A DNA stretch of 64,000 nucleotides. Origin: Mariniphaga sp041686935 (lineage in GTDB: Bacteria > Bacteroidota > Bacteroidia > Bacteroidales > Prolixibacteraceae). Within the stretch, counting starts at the first letter, position 1, and each line of letters starts with the position of its first letter. The stretch lies in NCBI GenBank assembly GCA_041686935.1, contig JAWLCW010000008.1, positions 124,001 to 188,000 of the forward strand, given 5' to 3'. Below are positions 8,059-16,859 of this stretch, piece by piece. The notes beneath the pieces were generated by a model. That model was not told the DNA's origin. It searched no databases and saw nothing but the letters and a program-made list of their open reading frames with translations. The translations under genes and the position numbers were made by a program.

Positions 8059-8865
8059 TTAATTCCTGATATTTTGCATTTGCATCATTAATTCCGTTGG
8101 ATCCTGCATGAATTTCTCAGGATCAAGAATGGAATGGCGATCCTTTTCCAAACTTTGAATATGTTGGTTGTCAATACTGTCACGCACCTCTGGATTCAGT
8201 AAGTGTCCATCCTCATATATTAATGAATACAAATATTCTCCCTGTTCGTTGTTAAATTTCCATTCGCCGTGCCGTAAATTATTTTTGTAATACGCTTCCA
8301 TTTCCACCCGGCCATTCTGAAAATAGGACAGACACAAACCGTTTCGTTTTTCGTTGCTTATTTTACACTGCATGTATGGGTTACCATTTTTAAAAAATAC
8401 CCGGTAATTTCCTTCCTGTTTTCCATTTTGCCAGTCTGTTTCCTCGAGCACCTCGCCAGAAGGATAAAAAGTTCGTGAAATTCCCTGCTTCACTCCGCCT
8501 GTATATTTTTCTTCCGAAACTTTCACATTATTTGAAAACGAAACCCAGGTGCCCTCCCTTTTTTCATTTATATAAACACCTTCGGCAATTTTTTTCCCCC
8601 ACACATCAAACAGTTGGGCAAAGGCTGAATCTGAACTTTCGGCATAATTTATTTTGGCTTTTACCTGTCCGCCTTCGTGAAAACGGGTCCACTCTCCCAC
8701 CGGTTTACCGTCCTTAAAAATTCCTTCGTACATCAGTCTCCCGTTGGGATAAGGTCTTTGCCACTTCCCCTGACGTAAACCATTGGCATCGGTTTGGTTT
8801 ACCTGGGCAAACAGATTAAACGGAATAAAGAAAAAAAGTATGTATAAAATTTTTTGCATCATCAT
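8059..8865 (-). CDS. Secreted MORN/YwqK-type repeat protein
   Basis: A 268-residue protein with a Sec signal (MMMQKILYILFFFIPFNLFAQ) followed by about six or seven degenerate ~23-residue repeats of the form (Y/N)xNGxxxxExxYKxGKxxGxW, such as YPNGRLMYEGIFKDGKPVGEW and FQNGRVEMEAYYKNNLRHGEW. These are MORN/YwqK-type beta-hairpin repeats, often labelled antitoxin by homology to YwqK, but nothing here suggests a toxin. The likely place is periplasm or outer-membrane surface. It is the first gene of the minus-strand run towards the subtilase (49-bp gap). Role unknown. Confidence 0.75.
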   Translation of the reverse strand: MMMQKILYILFFFIPFNLFAQVNQTDANGLRQGKWQRPYPNGRLMYEGIFKDGKPVGEWTRFHEGGQVKAKINYAESSDSAFAQLFDVWGKKIAEGVYINEKREGTWVSFSNNVKVSEEKYTGGVKQGISRTFYPSGEVLEETDWQNGKQEGNYRVFFKNGNPYMQCKISNEKRNGLCLSYFQNGRVEMEAYYKNNLRHGEWKFNNEQGEYLYSLIYEDGHLLNPEVRDSIDNQHIQSLEKDRHSILDPEKFMQDPTELMMQMQNIRN

Positions 8866-8915
8866 TTATTCAACAAAACTGTAAATTACGGAATTTATTT
8901 TGAAGTTTGACGTGC

Positions 8916-8945
8916 AAAAAAGCCCCGCAAAATTCTGCGAGGCTT
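8916..8945 (-). terminator. Intrinsic terminator of dps
   Basis: On the minus strand AAGCC-T-CGCA pairs with TGCG-G-GGCTT, a 9-bp stem with one internal mismatch, and is followed directly by six T. This is a standard rho-independent terminator, about 22 bp after the dps stop. Confidence 0.85.
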
Positions 8946-8967
8946 CTATTACTATTTGTGCGTATTA

Positions 8968-9408
8968 TCAACCCAAAGTGGATTCCAACATCCAGATGCG
9001 TTTTTCGGCGGCGCCAATCAGGTCGCCCATCAGGGCTGAAGTTCCTTCGTCGCCATCGGCAATTACAAGAATTTCGTTGAAACTTTTCAGTAGATAGCGG
9101 CTGTTTTCCAACACTAATTCAACACCTTTTTTACCTTCCGAAATAAAACCTGCTTCTTTTAATTTTGCTGTTTTTAAATAGTCAGCAAAGGTGTGAACCG
9201 GTTGTCCGCCAATCATCAGAATGCGTTCTGCGATTTCGTCGATCACTTCGGCTGCTTCATCATACAACTCTTCATATTTTTCATGAAGCATAAAAAACTG
9301 CTGTCCTTTCACATTCCAGTGCAGTGCACGAAGATTTTGATAATAAATCTGGTAATCGGCCAGTAACTGGTTTAATCTCTCAACTAAATTCGAATTATTT
9401 GCTTTCAT
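8968..9408 (-). CDS. dps: Dps-family ferritin-like DNA protection protein
   Basis: The 146-residue four-helix protein has the Dps ferroxidase signature split over two helices: ALHWNVKGQQFFMLHEKYEELYDEAAEVIDEIAERI, with the intersubunit His and the Asp/Glu iron ligands. Dps dodecamers oxidise ferrous iron with hydrogen peroxide, store it, and shield DNA. It is divergent from an oxyR homologue only 102 bp away, so peroxide induction through OxyR is likely. It has its own terminator and an exact TATATTTG -7 box upstream, so it is probably monocistronic. Confidence 0.93.
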   Translation of the reverse strand: MKANNSNLVERLNQLLADYQIYYQNLRALHWNVKGQQFFMLHEKYEELYDEAAEVIDEIAERILMIGGQPVHTFADYLKTAKLKEAGFISEGKKGVELVLENSRYLLKSFNEILVIADGDEGTSALMGDLIGAAEKRIWMLESTLG

Positions 9409-9454
9409 ATTTTCTTAAATTTTAAATGATTTTTTTTGTTTTTTTTAACTGATA

Positions 9455-9462
9455 CAAATATA
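9455..9462 (-). promoter_or_regulatory. dps promoter -7 box with adjacent AT-rich dyad
   Basis: The minus strand reads TATATTTG, an exact TAnnTTTG match, 47 bp before the dps ATG. No TTTG -33 element is visible at normal distance, as expected of an activator-dependent promoter. The imperfect dyad AGTAATATTTACT (9468-9480) sits just upstream and could be the OxyR site; this is inference only. Confidence 0.5.
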
Positions 9463-9510
9463 CTATAAGTAATATTTACTATTTTTATATGCTTATTATA
9501 ATAACTAATA

Positions 9511-10458
9511 ATGAATTTTACTCAGCTCGAATATTTAAAAGCGATTGTCCAGTTCGGCAGTTTTTCGCTGGCTGCCGAAAAGCTACAGATAACACAACCA
9601 GCTTTAAGTCTGCAAACCGGGAAACTGGAGGAGGAGCTGGGATTTCGGTTGATTGACAGGCGAAAAAGACCGTTACAACTCACACCCGAAGGAGAAACTT
9701 TTTATGCAAAAGCTTTGGAAATTCTGAAACTGGTGAGTGATTTGAAAAAAGTTTCGTTTGAGATGGGAGACGAAGTTAAAGGTTTCCTGAAAGTCGGCAT
9801 CATACCCACACTTGCGCCTTATCTTGTATCTTTTTTCATTGATAATCTGAACGCGAACTTTCCTCATCTTCAGGTCGAAATAACAGAATTAAAAACTGAG
9901 GATATTATTCGGCAGATAAAAACGGGAACACTCGACTGCGGAATTTTGTCAACGCCGGTTTTTGCAGTTGGGGTGATTTTTGAGTGTTTGTTCTACGAAC
10001 GTTTTTTTGCCTATGTATCAGAAAAACATCCGCAATTCAGCAATAAAACGTTTGAGATTGAGGATATTCCCGAAAAAGATATCTGGTATCTGGAGGAAGG
10101 CAACTGTTTTCAAAATCAGGTGAATTCCATTTGCAGAATCAACCTGCAAAAGAAAAAATCGCAAAACCTGGTTTACAGAAGCAATTCCATTGAATCGTTA
10201 AGAAGAATTGTGGAAAACCAAAACGGTATTACTTTTATTCCCGAACTGGCTACCATTAACATACCATCCGATCAGGAAGAACTGGTAAAATCCATTGCAG
10301 GAACAACACCCGTCCGGGAAATCAGTTTGGTTACTACTCGCAATAATCCCAAAGAAAGACAGATTTCAGCTTTAAAAGAATCTGTAATTCAAAGTGTACC
10401 CAAACGAATGCGCCAGAAACCAAACGGAGCGATTATCGACACAAACATAAGGATATAA
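9511..10458 (+). CDS. oxyR: LysR-type hydrogen peroxide sensor OxyR
   Basis: The 315-residue protein has an N-terminal winged helix-turn-helix (FGSFSLAAEKLQITQPALSLQ) and a LysR effector domain. The diagnostic region is YLEEGNCFQNQVNSIC: two cysteines nine residues apart, at residues 199 and 208, the same spacing and numbering as the redox Cys pair of Escherichia coli OxyR, within the equivalent LE-G-(H/N)-C motif. Oxidation to a disulfide activates the regulator. The divergent dps gene is the obvious local target. A bidirectional terminator separates it from dnaK. Confidence 0.93.
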   Translation: MNFTQLEYLKAIVQFGSFSLAAEKLQITQPALSLQTGKLEEELGFRLIDRRKRPLQLTPEGETFYAKALEILKLVSDLKKVSFEMGDEVKGFLKVGIIPTLAPYLVSFFIDNLNANFPHLQVEITELKTEDIIRQIKTGTLDCGILSTPVFAVGVIFECLFYERFFAYVSEKHPQFSNKTFEIEDIPEKDIWYLEEGNCFQNQVNSICRINLQKKKSQNLVYRSNSIESLRRIVENQNGITFIPELATINIPSDQEELVKSIAGTTPVREISLVTTRNNPKERQISALKESVIQSVPKRMRQKPNGAIIDTNIRI

Positions 10459-10490
10459 AAAACCCTGCATGAATCTTCACGCAGGGTTTA
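10457..10490. terminator. Bidirectional terminator between oxyR and dnaK
   Basis: AACCCTGC (10461-10468) pairs with GCAGGGTT (10481-10488) over a 12-nt loop. Towards dnaK's end (minus strand) it is followed by six T; on the plus strand by TATAAATG then a T run at 10497-10503. It serves two converging genes. Confidence 0.85.
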
Positions 10491-10512
10491 TAAATGTTTT
10501 TTTATCCTCTTC

Positions 10513-12441
10513 TTATTTCACTTCTTCAAAATCAACATCGGTTACTTCGCCGTCGTCTTTTGAACTGCCTTTGTCAGAACCACCGTGCTGTGCCTGCTCC
10601 TGACCGCTCTGAGGGCCGGCTTGCTGGCCTCCCTGGGCTTGTGCTGCGTTGTACATCTCCTGCGAAGCAGCCGAGAACACGGTATTCAGTTCATTCATTG
10701 CTGTATCAATGGCTGCCAAGTCCTGGCTTTTATGTGCTTCTTTCAGTTTGGCCAGCGCATCTTCGATGGGCTTTTTCTTGTCAGCCGGAATTTTATCGCC
10801 ATACTCTTTCAGTTGCTTTTCGGTCTGGAAAATAAGACTGTCGGCCTGATTCAGTTTATCAACTCTCTCTTTGGCCTGCTTGTCGGCCTCGGCATTGGCT
10901 TCAGCTTCCTGCTTCATCCGTTTGATTTCATCGTCAGATAATCCGGAAGAAGCTTCAATACGTATGGACTGTGATTTTCCGGTTGCCTTGTCTTTTGCGT
11001 TTACATGCAAAATACCGTTGGCATCAATATCAAACGTTACTTCAATTTGCGGAATACCACGCGGGGCCGGCGGAATTCCGTCGAGGTGGAAACGCCCGAT
11101 GGTTTTATTGCCTGAAGCAATTGGCCGTTCACCCTGCAACACGTGAATTTCAACCGAAGGCTGATTATCAGCAGCCGTTGTAAAGGTTTCCGATTTTTTG
11201 GTCGGAATGGTGGTGTTTGCTTCAATCAGCTTGGTCATTACACCGCCCATGGTTTCAATTCCCAGTGAAAGCGGAGTAACGTCGAGCAGCAATACGTCTT
11301 TTACTTCGCCGGTAAGTACACCACCCTGAATGGCAGCACCAACGGCAACAACTTCATCGGGATTTACTCCTTTCGACGGGTTTTTCCCGAAGAAATTCTT
11401 CACTTTTTCCTGTACTGCCGGAATACGGGTTGAACCTCCAACTAAAATCACTTCGTCGATTTCGGCGGCAGTTAAACCGGCATTTTTTAATGCTTTGCGG
11501 CAAGGTTCAATAGTTGCGTTTATCAGTGAATCGGATAGCTGCTCAAATTTTGAACGGGTAAGCGTTTTCACCAGGTGTTTTGGAATACCGTCAACCGGCA
11601 TAATGTAAGGCAGGTTGATTTCGGTTTGTGTAGAACTTGACAACTCGATTTTGGCTTTTTCTGCAGCTTCTTTTAACCGCTGCAGAGCCATCGGGTCACG
11701 TTTCAGGTCAACACCTTCATCTTTTTTAAACTCATCAGCCAGCCATTCAATAATCACCTGGTCAAAATCGTCACCTCCAAGGTGCGTATCGCCGTCGGTC
11801 GATTTTACTTCAAAAACACCGTCGCCCAGTTCGAGAATGGAAATGTCGAAAGTTCCACCACCAAGGTCAAAAACGGCAATTTTCATGTCTTTGTGCATCT
11901 TGTCCAAACCGTAAGCCAGTGATGCGGCGGTAGGTTCGTTGATGATTCGGCGCACTTTCAGTCCGGCAATTTCACCGGCTTCTTTGGTGGCCTGGCGTTG
12001 CGAGTCGCTAAAATATGCAGGTACAGTAATAACGGCTTCACTCACTTCCTGTCCCAGGTAGTCTTCGGCGGTTTTTTTCATTTTCTGTAAAACCATAGCC
12101 GAAATTTCCTGTGGCGAATATTTGCGGTCGTCAATCTGTACACGCGGCGTATTATTATCTCCCTTCACTACTTTATAAGGTACCCGGGCTACTTCCTTGT
12201 TCACCCTGTCAAACGTTTCGCCCATGAAACGTTTGATAGAGAATACGGTTTTGGTAGGGTTGGTAATCGCCTGCCTTTTTGCCGGGTCGCCAATTTTTCG
12301 TTCCCCGTTTTCAACAAAAGCAACAATAGAAGGAGTTGTGCGTTTTCCTTCGCTGTTGGGTATTACCACAGGTTCGTTACCTTCCATAACTGCCACACAT
12401 GAGTTGGTAGTCCCTAAGTCGATTCCAATTATTTTTCCCAT
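10513..12441 (-). CDS. dnaK: Chaperone DnaK (Hsp70)
   Basis: A full-length 642-residue Hsp70. The nucleotide-binding domain starts IGIDLGTTNSCVAVMEG and contains AVFDLGGGTFDISILE and ILVGGSTRIPAVQ; the substrate-binding domain begins near residue 385 with LLLDVTPLSLGIETMGG; the lid helices follow, then a Gly/Gln-rich linker and the terminal TDVDFEEVK, the cytosolic EEVD-like tail. It refolds client proteins with DnaJ and GrpE, neither of which is adjacent here, so dnaK stands alone with its own terminator. Confidence 0.98.
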   Translation of the reverse strand: MGKIIGIDLGTTNSCVAVMEGNEPVVIPNSEGKRTTPSIVAFVENGERKIGDPAKRQAITNPTKTVFSIKRFMGETFDRVNKEVARVPYKVVKGDNNTPRVQIDDRKYSPQEISAMVLQKMKKTAEDYLGQEVSEAVITVPAYFSDSQRQATKEAGEIAGLKVRRIINEPTAASLAYGLDKMHKDMKIAVFDLGGGTFDISILELGDGVFEVKSTDGDTHLGGDDFDQVIIEWLADEFKKDEGVDLKRDPMALQRLKEAAEKAKIELSSSTQTEINLPYIMPVDGIPKHLVKTLTRSKFEQLSDSLINATIEPCRKALKNAGLTAAEIDEVILVGGSTRIPAVQEKVKNFFGKNPSKGVNPDEVVAVGAAIQGGVLTGEVKDVLLLDVTPLSLGIETMGGVMTKLIEANTTIPTKKSETFTTAADNQPSVEIHVLQGERPIASGNKTIGRFHLDGIPPAPRGIPQIEVTFDIDANGILHVNAKDKATGKSQSIRIEASSGLSDDEIKRMKQEAEANAEADKQAKERVDKLNQADSLIFQTEKQLKEYGDKIPADKKKPIEDALAKLKEAHKSQDLAAIDTAMNELNTVFSAASQEMYNAAQAQGGQQAGPQSGQEQAQHGGSDKGSSKDDGEVTDVDFEEVK

Positions 12442-12632
12442 TTTAGATATGTATTTCGTTAATATTTTAAATTTTCCTTTTCAGCATTTCACTAAAAACT
12501 GTACCCTGATTATCAATGACTGTGCCACCCGTTAAATCAGTGAACAATCCGAAAATATGGCACAGCAGAAACACAATTAGGGAAACCTTCTGTCAAAAAC
12601 CGGTGACAAAAAGGCAGAAATATTTTTTTGGG

Positions 12633-12660
12633 TTAAAACAGGGGCGCTTAAAACAGGGGC
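12633..12660 (+). repeat. 13-bp direct repeat upstream of the HGSNAT-like gene
   Basis: TTAAAACAGGGGC occurs at 12633-12645 and again at 12648-12660, separated by 2 bp (15-bp period). It lies in the 277-bp gap between dnaK and the gene starting at 12719 and could be a regulator site; no known motif is recognised. The rest of the gap shows nothing else I can name. Confidence 0.5.
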
Positions 12661-12718
12661 AGATTTTTTTAGTTGAACAGAAAAGTTTGCTATTTTCGGT
12701 AGCTTAAATCGACAAAAG

Positions 12719-13828
12719 ATGACAACAAAACCTTTACGAACCGAGCCTCAAAAGCGGCTTTATTCACTCGATGCCCTTCGGGGTTTCGACATGTTCTGGA
12801 TAACCGGCGGAGGAGCGCTTGCTGTCGCACTTTCGCAAATGACAGGCGCCGGCTGGCTTGAGACCCAAATGCACCATGTAAAATGGGAAGGTTTCCGGTT
12901 TTACGACCTGATTTTCCCGCTGTTTATGTTTATTGCCGGCGTGGCCATTCAATTTTCGGTAATTTCCAAACTGGAAAAAAATGTCCCGCAGCGAAAACTG
13001 CTTTTAAAAGCGTTTAAACGCCTCATCATCTTAATTGTTCTTGGAATTTTGTACAACGGCACTTTTCGCAATGGTTTTCAGGACGGCCGGATTGCCAGTG
13101 TTTTGGGGCAAATAGGTATTGCCTACTTTTTTGCTGCTGTTATTGTCATTTATTTTCAGTCGGTTCGCAACAGGCTCATCTGGCTGGGAGGCATTCTGGC
13201 TGGTGTTGGTATTTTACAGTTGCTGGTTCCGGTGCCCGGGTTTGGCGCCGGTGTTTCAACTCCCGAAGGTTGTATGAACGGTTACATCGACCGGATGTTG
13301 TTGCCCGGCAAACTTTACGGCGGCACCTTCGACCCCGAAGGAATTCTTTGCAGCCTTTCTGCCACTGGCATTACGTTGATGGGAACTTTCGCCGGAACCA
13401 TTTTACGCCACAAAAAATCCGGCGACTGGCAAAAAATGGGGTATCTTTCACTGGCTGGTATTGCAGGCATCGGTCTGGCACTTGCCTTGTCACCGGTTTA
13501 TCCCATCATTAAAAGCTGCTGGACATCCACTTTTAACCTGCTCACCGGCGGAATCAGTTTTTTGCTGCTGGCGTTTTTCTACCTGGTTGTCGACCACTGG
13601 GGATTCCGGCGCTGGGCATTCTATTTCAGGGTGATTGGCATGAATTCCATTTTTGTTTACCTGTTTGCGCGCATTGTTGATGTGCCCCGAATCACCGGTT
13701 TTTTTCTGGGCTGGCTGGCCAAACCCATGGGCGAAAACGGTGAACTTTTCCTGATTTTTGGCAACCTCCTGGTTATTTGGCTGGTGCTCTATTACATGTA
13801 TAAAAAGAAAATTTTCCTTCGGGTTTAA
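12719..13828 (+). CDS. HGSNAT/DUF5009-type membrane acetyltransferase-like protein
   Basis: The 369-residue integral membrane protein begins with the family signature SLDALRGFDMFWI, then MHHVKWEGFRFYDLIFPLFMFIAG, matching the region of heparan-alpha-glucosaminide N-acetyltransferase around its catalytic His and DL-FP motif. About ten hydrophobic segments follow. Eukaryotic HGSNAT moves acetyl groups from acetyl-CoA across the membrane onto glucosamine; bacterial relatives are often next to amino-sugar genes and may acetylate GlcN or muropeptide sugars. No such neighbour is adjacent here. Its stop overlaps the convergent gene's stop by 3 bp. The substrate is not known. Confidence 0.8.
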   Translation: MTTKPLRTEPQKRLYSLDALRGFDMFWITGGGALAVALSQMTGAGWLETQMHHVKWEGFRFYDLIFPLFMFIAGVAIQFSVISKLEKNVPQRKLLLKAFKRLIILIVLGILYNGTFRNGFQDGRIASVLGQIGIAYFFAAVIVIYFQSVRNRLIWLGGILAGVGILQLLVPVPGFGAGVSTPEGCMNGYIDRMLLPGKLYGGTFDPEGILCSLSATGITLMGTFAGTILRHKKSGDWQKMGYLSLAGIAGIGLALALSPVYPIIKSCWTSTFNLLTGGISFLLLAFFYLVVDHWGFRRWAFYFRVIGMNSIFVYLFARIVDVPRITGFFLGWLAKPMGENGELFLIFGNLLVIWLVLYYMYKKKIFLRV

Positions 13829-15117
13829 TACTTACTTCTGTAAACAGACACCATAACTTCCGGTCCAGGCAGCATAAACTGGTCGTTGGGTGTAATGCGC
13901 CACGCCAGCACTGTTTCAATTCTGAATTTTGAATTGATTTGGCTGAAGTATTCGAGGTAAGGAATAAAATTGTGCCGAACGGGGCCAATATTATCAAATC
14001 CGTCAACTACCATTCCGGGAATATATTTTACACCAAAACCGTATTCGGTTTTCAGGCCGGGATAAAAACTCCAGCCCAAAGCGGTTTCCAATAAAACCCA
14101 GTCGTGATTTTTATACCCGTTATAGCTCAGATTTGCACTTATAATCCGGTTTCGTTTTAAACTGCAATATTTGTGCTTTTCATATTTCAGATAACCTCCA
14201 TACACCATATCGGGTTCACGGTTGAAATAATTGAAAAACGGGCCAAACTCAACGCGCGAACCTTCAAACCGCGGACGGAATTCCGTCAGTTCCCAGTCAG
14301 AAGTATTTCCTCCGGGTGTTTTGAGATACAATTGTTTATTCAGAAATTCTGCCAATAGTTCGCGTTCAACCTCCGATGAATGACCTGCACGTGCATTCCT
14401 TGAATGTTTAATCCGACCTATTTCACGGGCTACTTTGAGAATTTCATCAACAGAAAACAGTCTCCCGGGATAATATTTTTCCAGCAACCACTCTGCAGCC
14501 ATATAGTGATTCATTGGATTCAACCTTCCCATACCCCATCCCGCTTTTGCACGAAAGCCATACCTTAGTTTTGAATGTTCCGACTTTTCGTTATAAGGAT
14601 TCAAAACCTGATTTGAATCAGTAAGAAAACCTTCTGCATTTCTTTGGTACAGATTGTAACGGCCCCATACATTAACACTTACAAGGGTATAATTTTTACT
14701 GTCGAAATAAAACCGGGATGTGTAACCGGCCTGAACATTTCCGCGAAGTCCGGCCAGTTTCTGCTCTGTATCAATAAACTGCGTGAATGAACTGTCAACA
14801 AGGTCACCCTTTCCAAAGTAAGGGCCCAGTTGAAGCTGGTAATTCCAGGTTTCCTGTCTGTTGGGCAGAAAAATCCAGTTTCGGTTTTCCCACCTGAAAC
14901 CTGCATAACCATTCATTATTTTTTCAAATTTTCGTGTTTCTTCAGTCCTCAATTCTTCCCTTTCAGAATCGAAAGAAATTACATATCCTGAATTCAGCTC
15001 CTTTTTTATAAAAAAGAACAATGCATCACTGTCGCTATTCATTTGTGACAGCGAATTCAGAGAAGACAACAATAAACTGAAAACAACAAAAAAAATAACA
15101 GATACGGATTTTCTCAT
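13825..15117 (-). CDS. Putative outer-membrane beta-barrel protein, unknown function
   Basis: I do not recognise this family. The start at 15117 gives a clear Sec signal (MRKSVSVIFFVVFSLLLSSL, ending near SLSQ); the frame is open to 15162. After it come about 400 residues of alternating aromatic/polar strands (WNYQLQLGPYFGKG, FRFGFRAKAGW-like segments, ETALGWSFYPGLKTEYGFGVKY) and a C-terminal EVMVSVYRSKY, consistent with an outer-membrane barrel. Predicted location is inference from composition. It converges with the HGSNAT-like gene, the stop codons overlapping on opposite strands. Confidence 0.65.
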   Translation of the reverse strand: MRKSVSVIFFVVFSLLLSSLNSLSQMNSDSDALFFFIKKELNSGYVISFDSEREELRTEETRKFEKIMNGYAGFRWENRNWIFLPNRQETWNYQLQLGPYFGKGDLVDSSFTQFIDTEQKLAGLRGNVQAGYTSRFYFDSKNYTLVSVNVWGRYNLYQRNAEGFLTDSNQVLNPYNEKSEHSKLRYGFRAKAGWGMGRLNPMNHYMAAEWLLEKYYPGRLFSVDEILKVAREIGRIKHSRNARAGHSSEVERELLAEFLNKQLYLKTPGGNTSDWELTEFRPRFEGSRVEFGPFFNYFNREPDMVYGGYLKYEKHKYCSLKRNRIISANLSYNGYKNHDWVLLETALGWSFYPGLKTEYGFGVKYIPGMVVDGFDNIGPVRHNFIPYLEYFSQINSKFRIETVLAWRITPNDQFMLPGPEVMVSVYRSKY

Positions 15118-15224
15118 TTTCTGAAACATTTTCAAACGACAAAATAACGAAACTTCCTGCAAACCCGAACGTACCGTGGTTAATAAAAGTTAAGTAAAAT
15201 TTTTATTTGCCGGAATTGCACTAT

Positions 15225-15255
15225 TTTGCAGTGGTAAAACCTTTGGTTACTTTTG
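15225..15255 (+). promoter_or_regulatory. Housekeeping promoter of panB
   Basis: TTTG (15225-15228), a 19-bp spacer, and TACTTTTG (15248-15255) match the Bacteroidota consensus TTTG / TAnnTTTG with normal spacing. The expected start point near 15261 leaves a leader of about 20 nt before the panB ATG. This is the best complete promoter I see in the window. Confidence 0.75.
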
Positions 15256-15280
15256 TAGCCAAATCTGAAATAAACAAGTG

Positions 15281-16096
15281 ATGTCGGTACACAGCGAAAT
15301 AAAAAAGGTTACCACCCACCGGTTATCGGAGATGAAATTAAGGGGTGAGAAAATTGCCATGTTAACTGCTTACGATTTTAGCATGGCAAATCTGGTTGAC
15401 GAAGCAGGCATAGATGTGGTACTGGTTGGAGATTCTGCCTCCAACGTAATGGCAGGTCACGAAACCACCCTGCCCATAACCCTCGACCAGATGATTTATC
15501 ACGGAGCTTCTGTGGTAAGGGCAGTAAAACGGGCGCTGGTTGTGGTTGATTTGCCGTTTGGCACTTATCAGGGAAATTCGCGTGAAGCACTTAGTTCGGC
15601 TATTCGAATCATGAAAGAAACGGCTGCTGATGCTGTTAAGCTGGAAGGCGGTGCTGAAGTCATTGAATCGGTAAACCGTATCCTGTCGGCTGGTATTCCT
15701 GTGATGGGGCACCTTGGCCTGATGCCCCAGTCAATTCATAAATTCGGCACTTATACTGTTAGGGCTAAAGAAGAAGCCGAAGCTGAAAAATTGCTGTCGG
15801 ACGCCAAACTTCTGGAAGAAGCCGGCTGTTTCGCATTGGTTTTGGAAAAAATACCAGCAAAACTGGGTAAACAGGTGGCCGGAGAACTTAAAATTCCGGT
15901 AATTGGTATTGGCGCCGGGTCGGGGGTTGACGGACAGGTATTGGTTATTCACGATATGCTGGGAATTACCCAACAGTTTTCACCGCGTTTCCTGCGCCGC
16001 TACCATAACCTTGCAGCAGAGATTAAAGGCGCAGTGGGGAATTATATTGAAGATGTAAAAACAACGGATTTCCCCAACGAAAAAGAACAATACTGA
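15281..16096 (+). CDS. panB: 3-methyl-2-oxobutanoate hydroxymethyltransferase
   Basis: PanB transfers a hydroxymethyl group from methylene-tetrahydrofolate to alpha-ketoisovalerate, making ketopantoate, the first step of pantothenate and coenzyme A synthesis. The 271-residue barrel shows MLTAYDFSMANLVDEAG, LVGDSASNVMAGHETT (metal-binding Asp), VKLEGG (second metal contact), and IPVIGIGAGSGVDGQVLV. The frame opens with GTG at 15278, but the ATG three bases on is preferred, with a well-placed promoter upstream. It stands 52 bp ahead of a pseudouridine synthase gene, with no panC near. Confidence 0.97.
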   Translation: MSVHSEIKKVTTHRLSEMKLRGEKIAMLTAYDFSMANLVDEAGIDVVLVGDSASNVMAGHETTLPITLDQMIYHGASVVRAVKRALVVVDLPFGTYQGNSREALSSAIRIMKETAADAVKLEGGAEVIESVNRILSAGIPVMGHLGLMPQSIHKFGTYTVRAKEEAEAEKLLSDAKLLEEAGCFALVLEKIPAKLGKQVAGELKIPVIGIGAGSGVDGQVLVIHDMLGITQQFSPRFLRRYHNLAAEIKGAVGNYIEDVKTTDFPNEKEQY

Positions 16097-16105
16097 GGAA
16101 AGTGT

Positions 16106-16126
16106 GAGTTCAGAGTTCAGAGTTCA
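16106..16126 (+). repeat. Three tandem copies of a 7-bp unit
   Basis: GAGTTCA is repeated three times without interruption in the short gap between panB and the pseudouridine synthase gene. Likely a slippage tract; no function is evident. Confidence 0.6.
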
Positions 16127-16148
16127 ACGTTTAAAGTGGAAAGATTAA

Positions 16149-16859
16149 GTGGAAATACTTTACGAAGATAATCATATTATTGCTGTTAATAAGGCTTGTG
16201 GTGAACTGGTGCAGTCTGACATTACCGATGAACGTACATTGGTTGATGAATTAAAAGATTACCTGAAAAAAAAATACAACAAACCCGGTAATGTTTTCGT
16301 AGGGCTTCCACACCGACTTGACCGGCCCACCAGTGGAATTGTGCTTTTAGCCAAAACCGGCAAAGCGCTTGAACGGCTTAACCACTTGTTTTCGAAACGT
16401 AATTCAATTAACAAAACTTATTGGGCTGTGGTAAACAAACGCCCGCCAAAACACACCGACACGCTGGAACACTATCTGAAAAAAAAACAGGATAAAAACA
16501 AAAGTTATGCATATCCCCAACCGGTTCCGGGTGGAAAATATGCCCGGTTAACATATCGGCATGTGGCAAGCCTGGAGCGTTACCATCTGCTTGAAATCGA
16601 TTTGTTTACCGGCAGGCATCATCAGATTCGTGTACAGTTGGGAACACAAAATCTTAAAATTAAAGGCGATCTAAAATACGGATTTCCCAGGGCCAATGAC
16701 GACAAAGGAATTCATTTGCATGCGCGGAAACTGGAATTTATTCACCCGGTAAAAAAAACACTGGTAACCATAATTGCGGAGCCGCCAAATGATAAAGTTT
16801 GGAATGAATTTATAAAACTTTTTCGCGAAAACCAGTTTAGTCCAGTGATTCCGGTTTGA
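16149..16859 (+). CDS. RluA-family pseudouridine synthase
   Basis: The 236-residue protein has the RluA catalytic motif PHRLDRPTSGIVLLAKT with the nucleophilic Asp, then YRHVASLERYHLLEIDLFTGRHHQIRVQLG, the second family block. No S4 domain is present. Such enzymes isomerise uridine to pseudouridine in rRNA or tRNA; the target here cannot be told. The start must be GTG at 16149: an in-frame TAA lies immediately before it and no nearby ATG follows. The 3' end overlaps the convergent cytidine deaminase gene by 23 bp. Confidence 0.92.
   Translation: MEILYEDNHIIAVNKACGELVQSDITDERTLVDELKDYLKKKYNKPGNVFVGLPHRLDRPTSGIVLLAKTGKALERLNHLFSKRNSINKTYWAVVNKRPPKHTDTLEHYLKKKQDKNKSYAYPQPVPGGKYARLTYRHVASLERYHLLEIDLFTGRHHQIRVQLGTQNLKIKGDLKYGFPRANDDKGIHLHARKLEFIHPVKKTLVTIIAEPPNDKVWNEFIKLFRENQFSPVIPV

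Noticed and set aside
10494..10941. Overlapping plus-strand frames (113 and 118 codons) opposite the dnaK 3' end
   Set aside because: They overlap each other in different frames and are antisense to the DnaK lid and tail.
15118..15162. N-terminal extension of the putative outer-membrane protein (frame open to 15162)
   Set aside because: The extension adds a polar lead before a good signal peptide; the start at 15117 gives a standard one.
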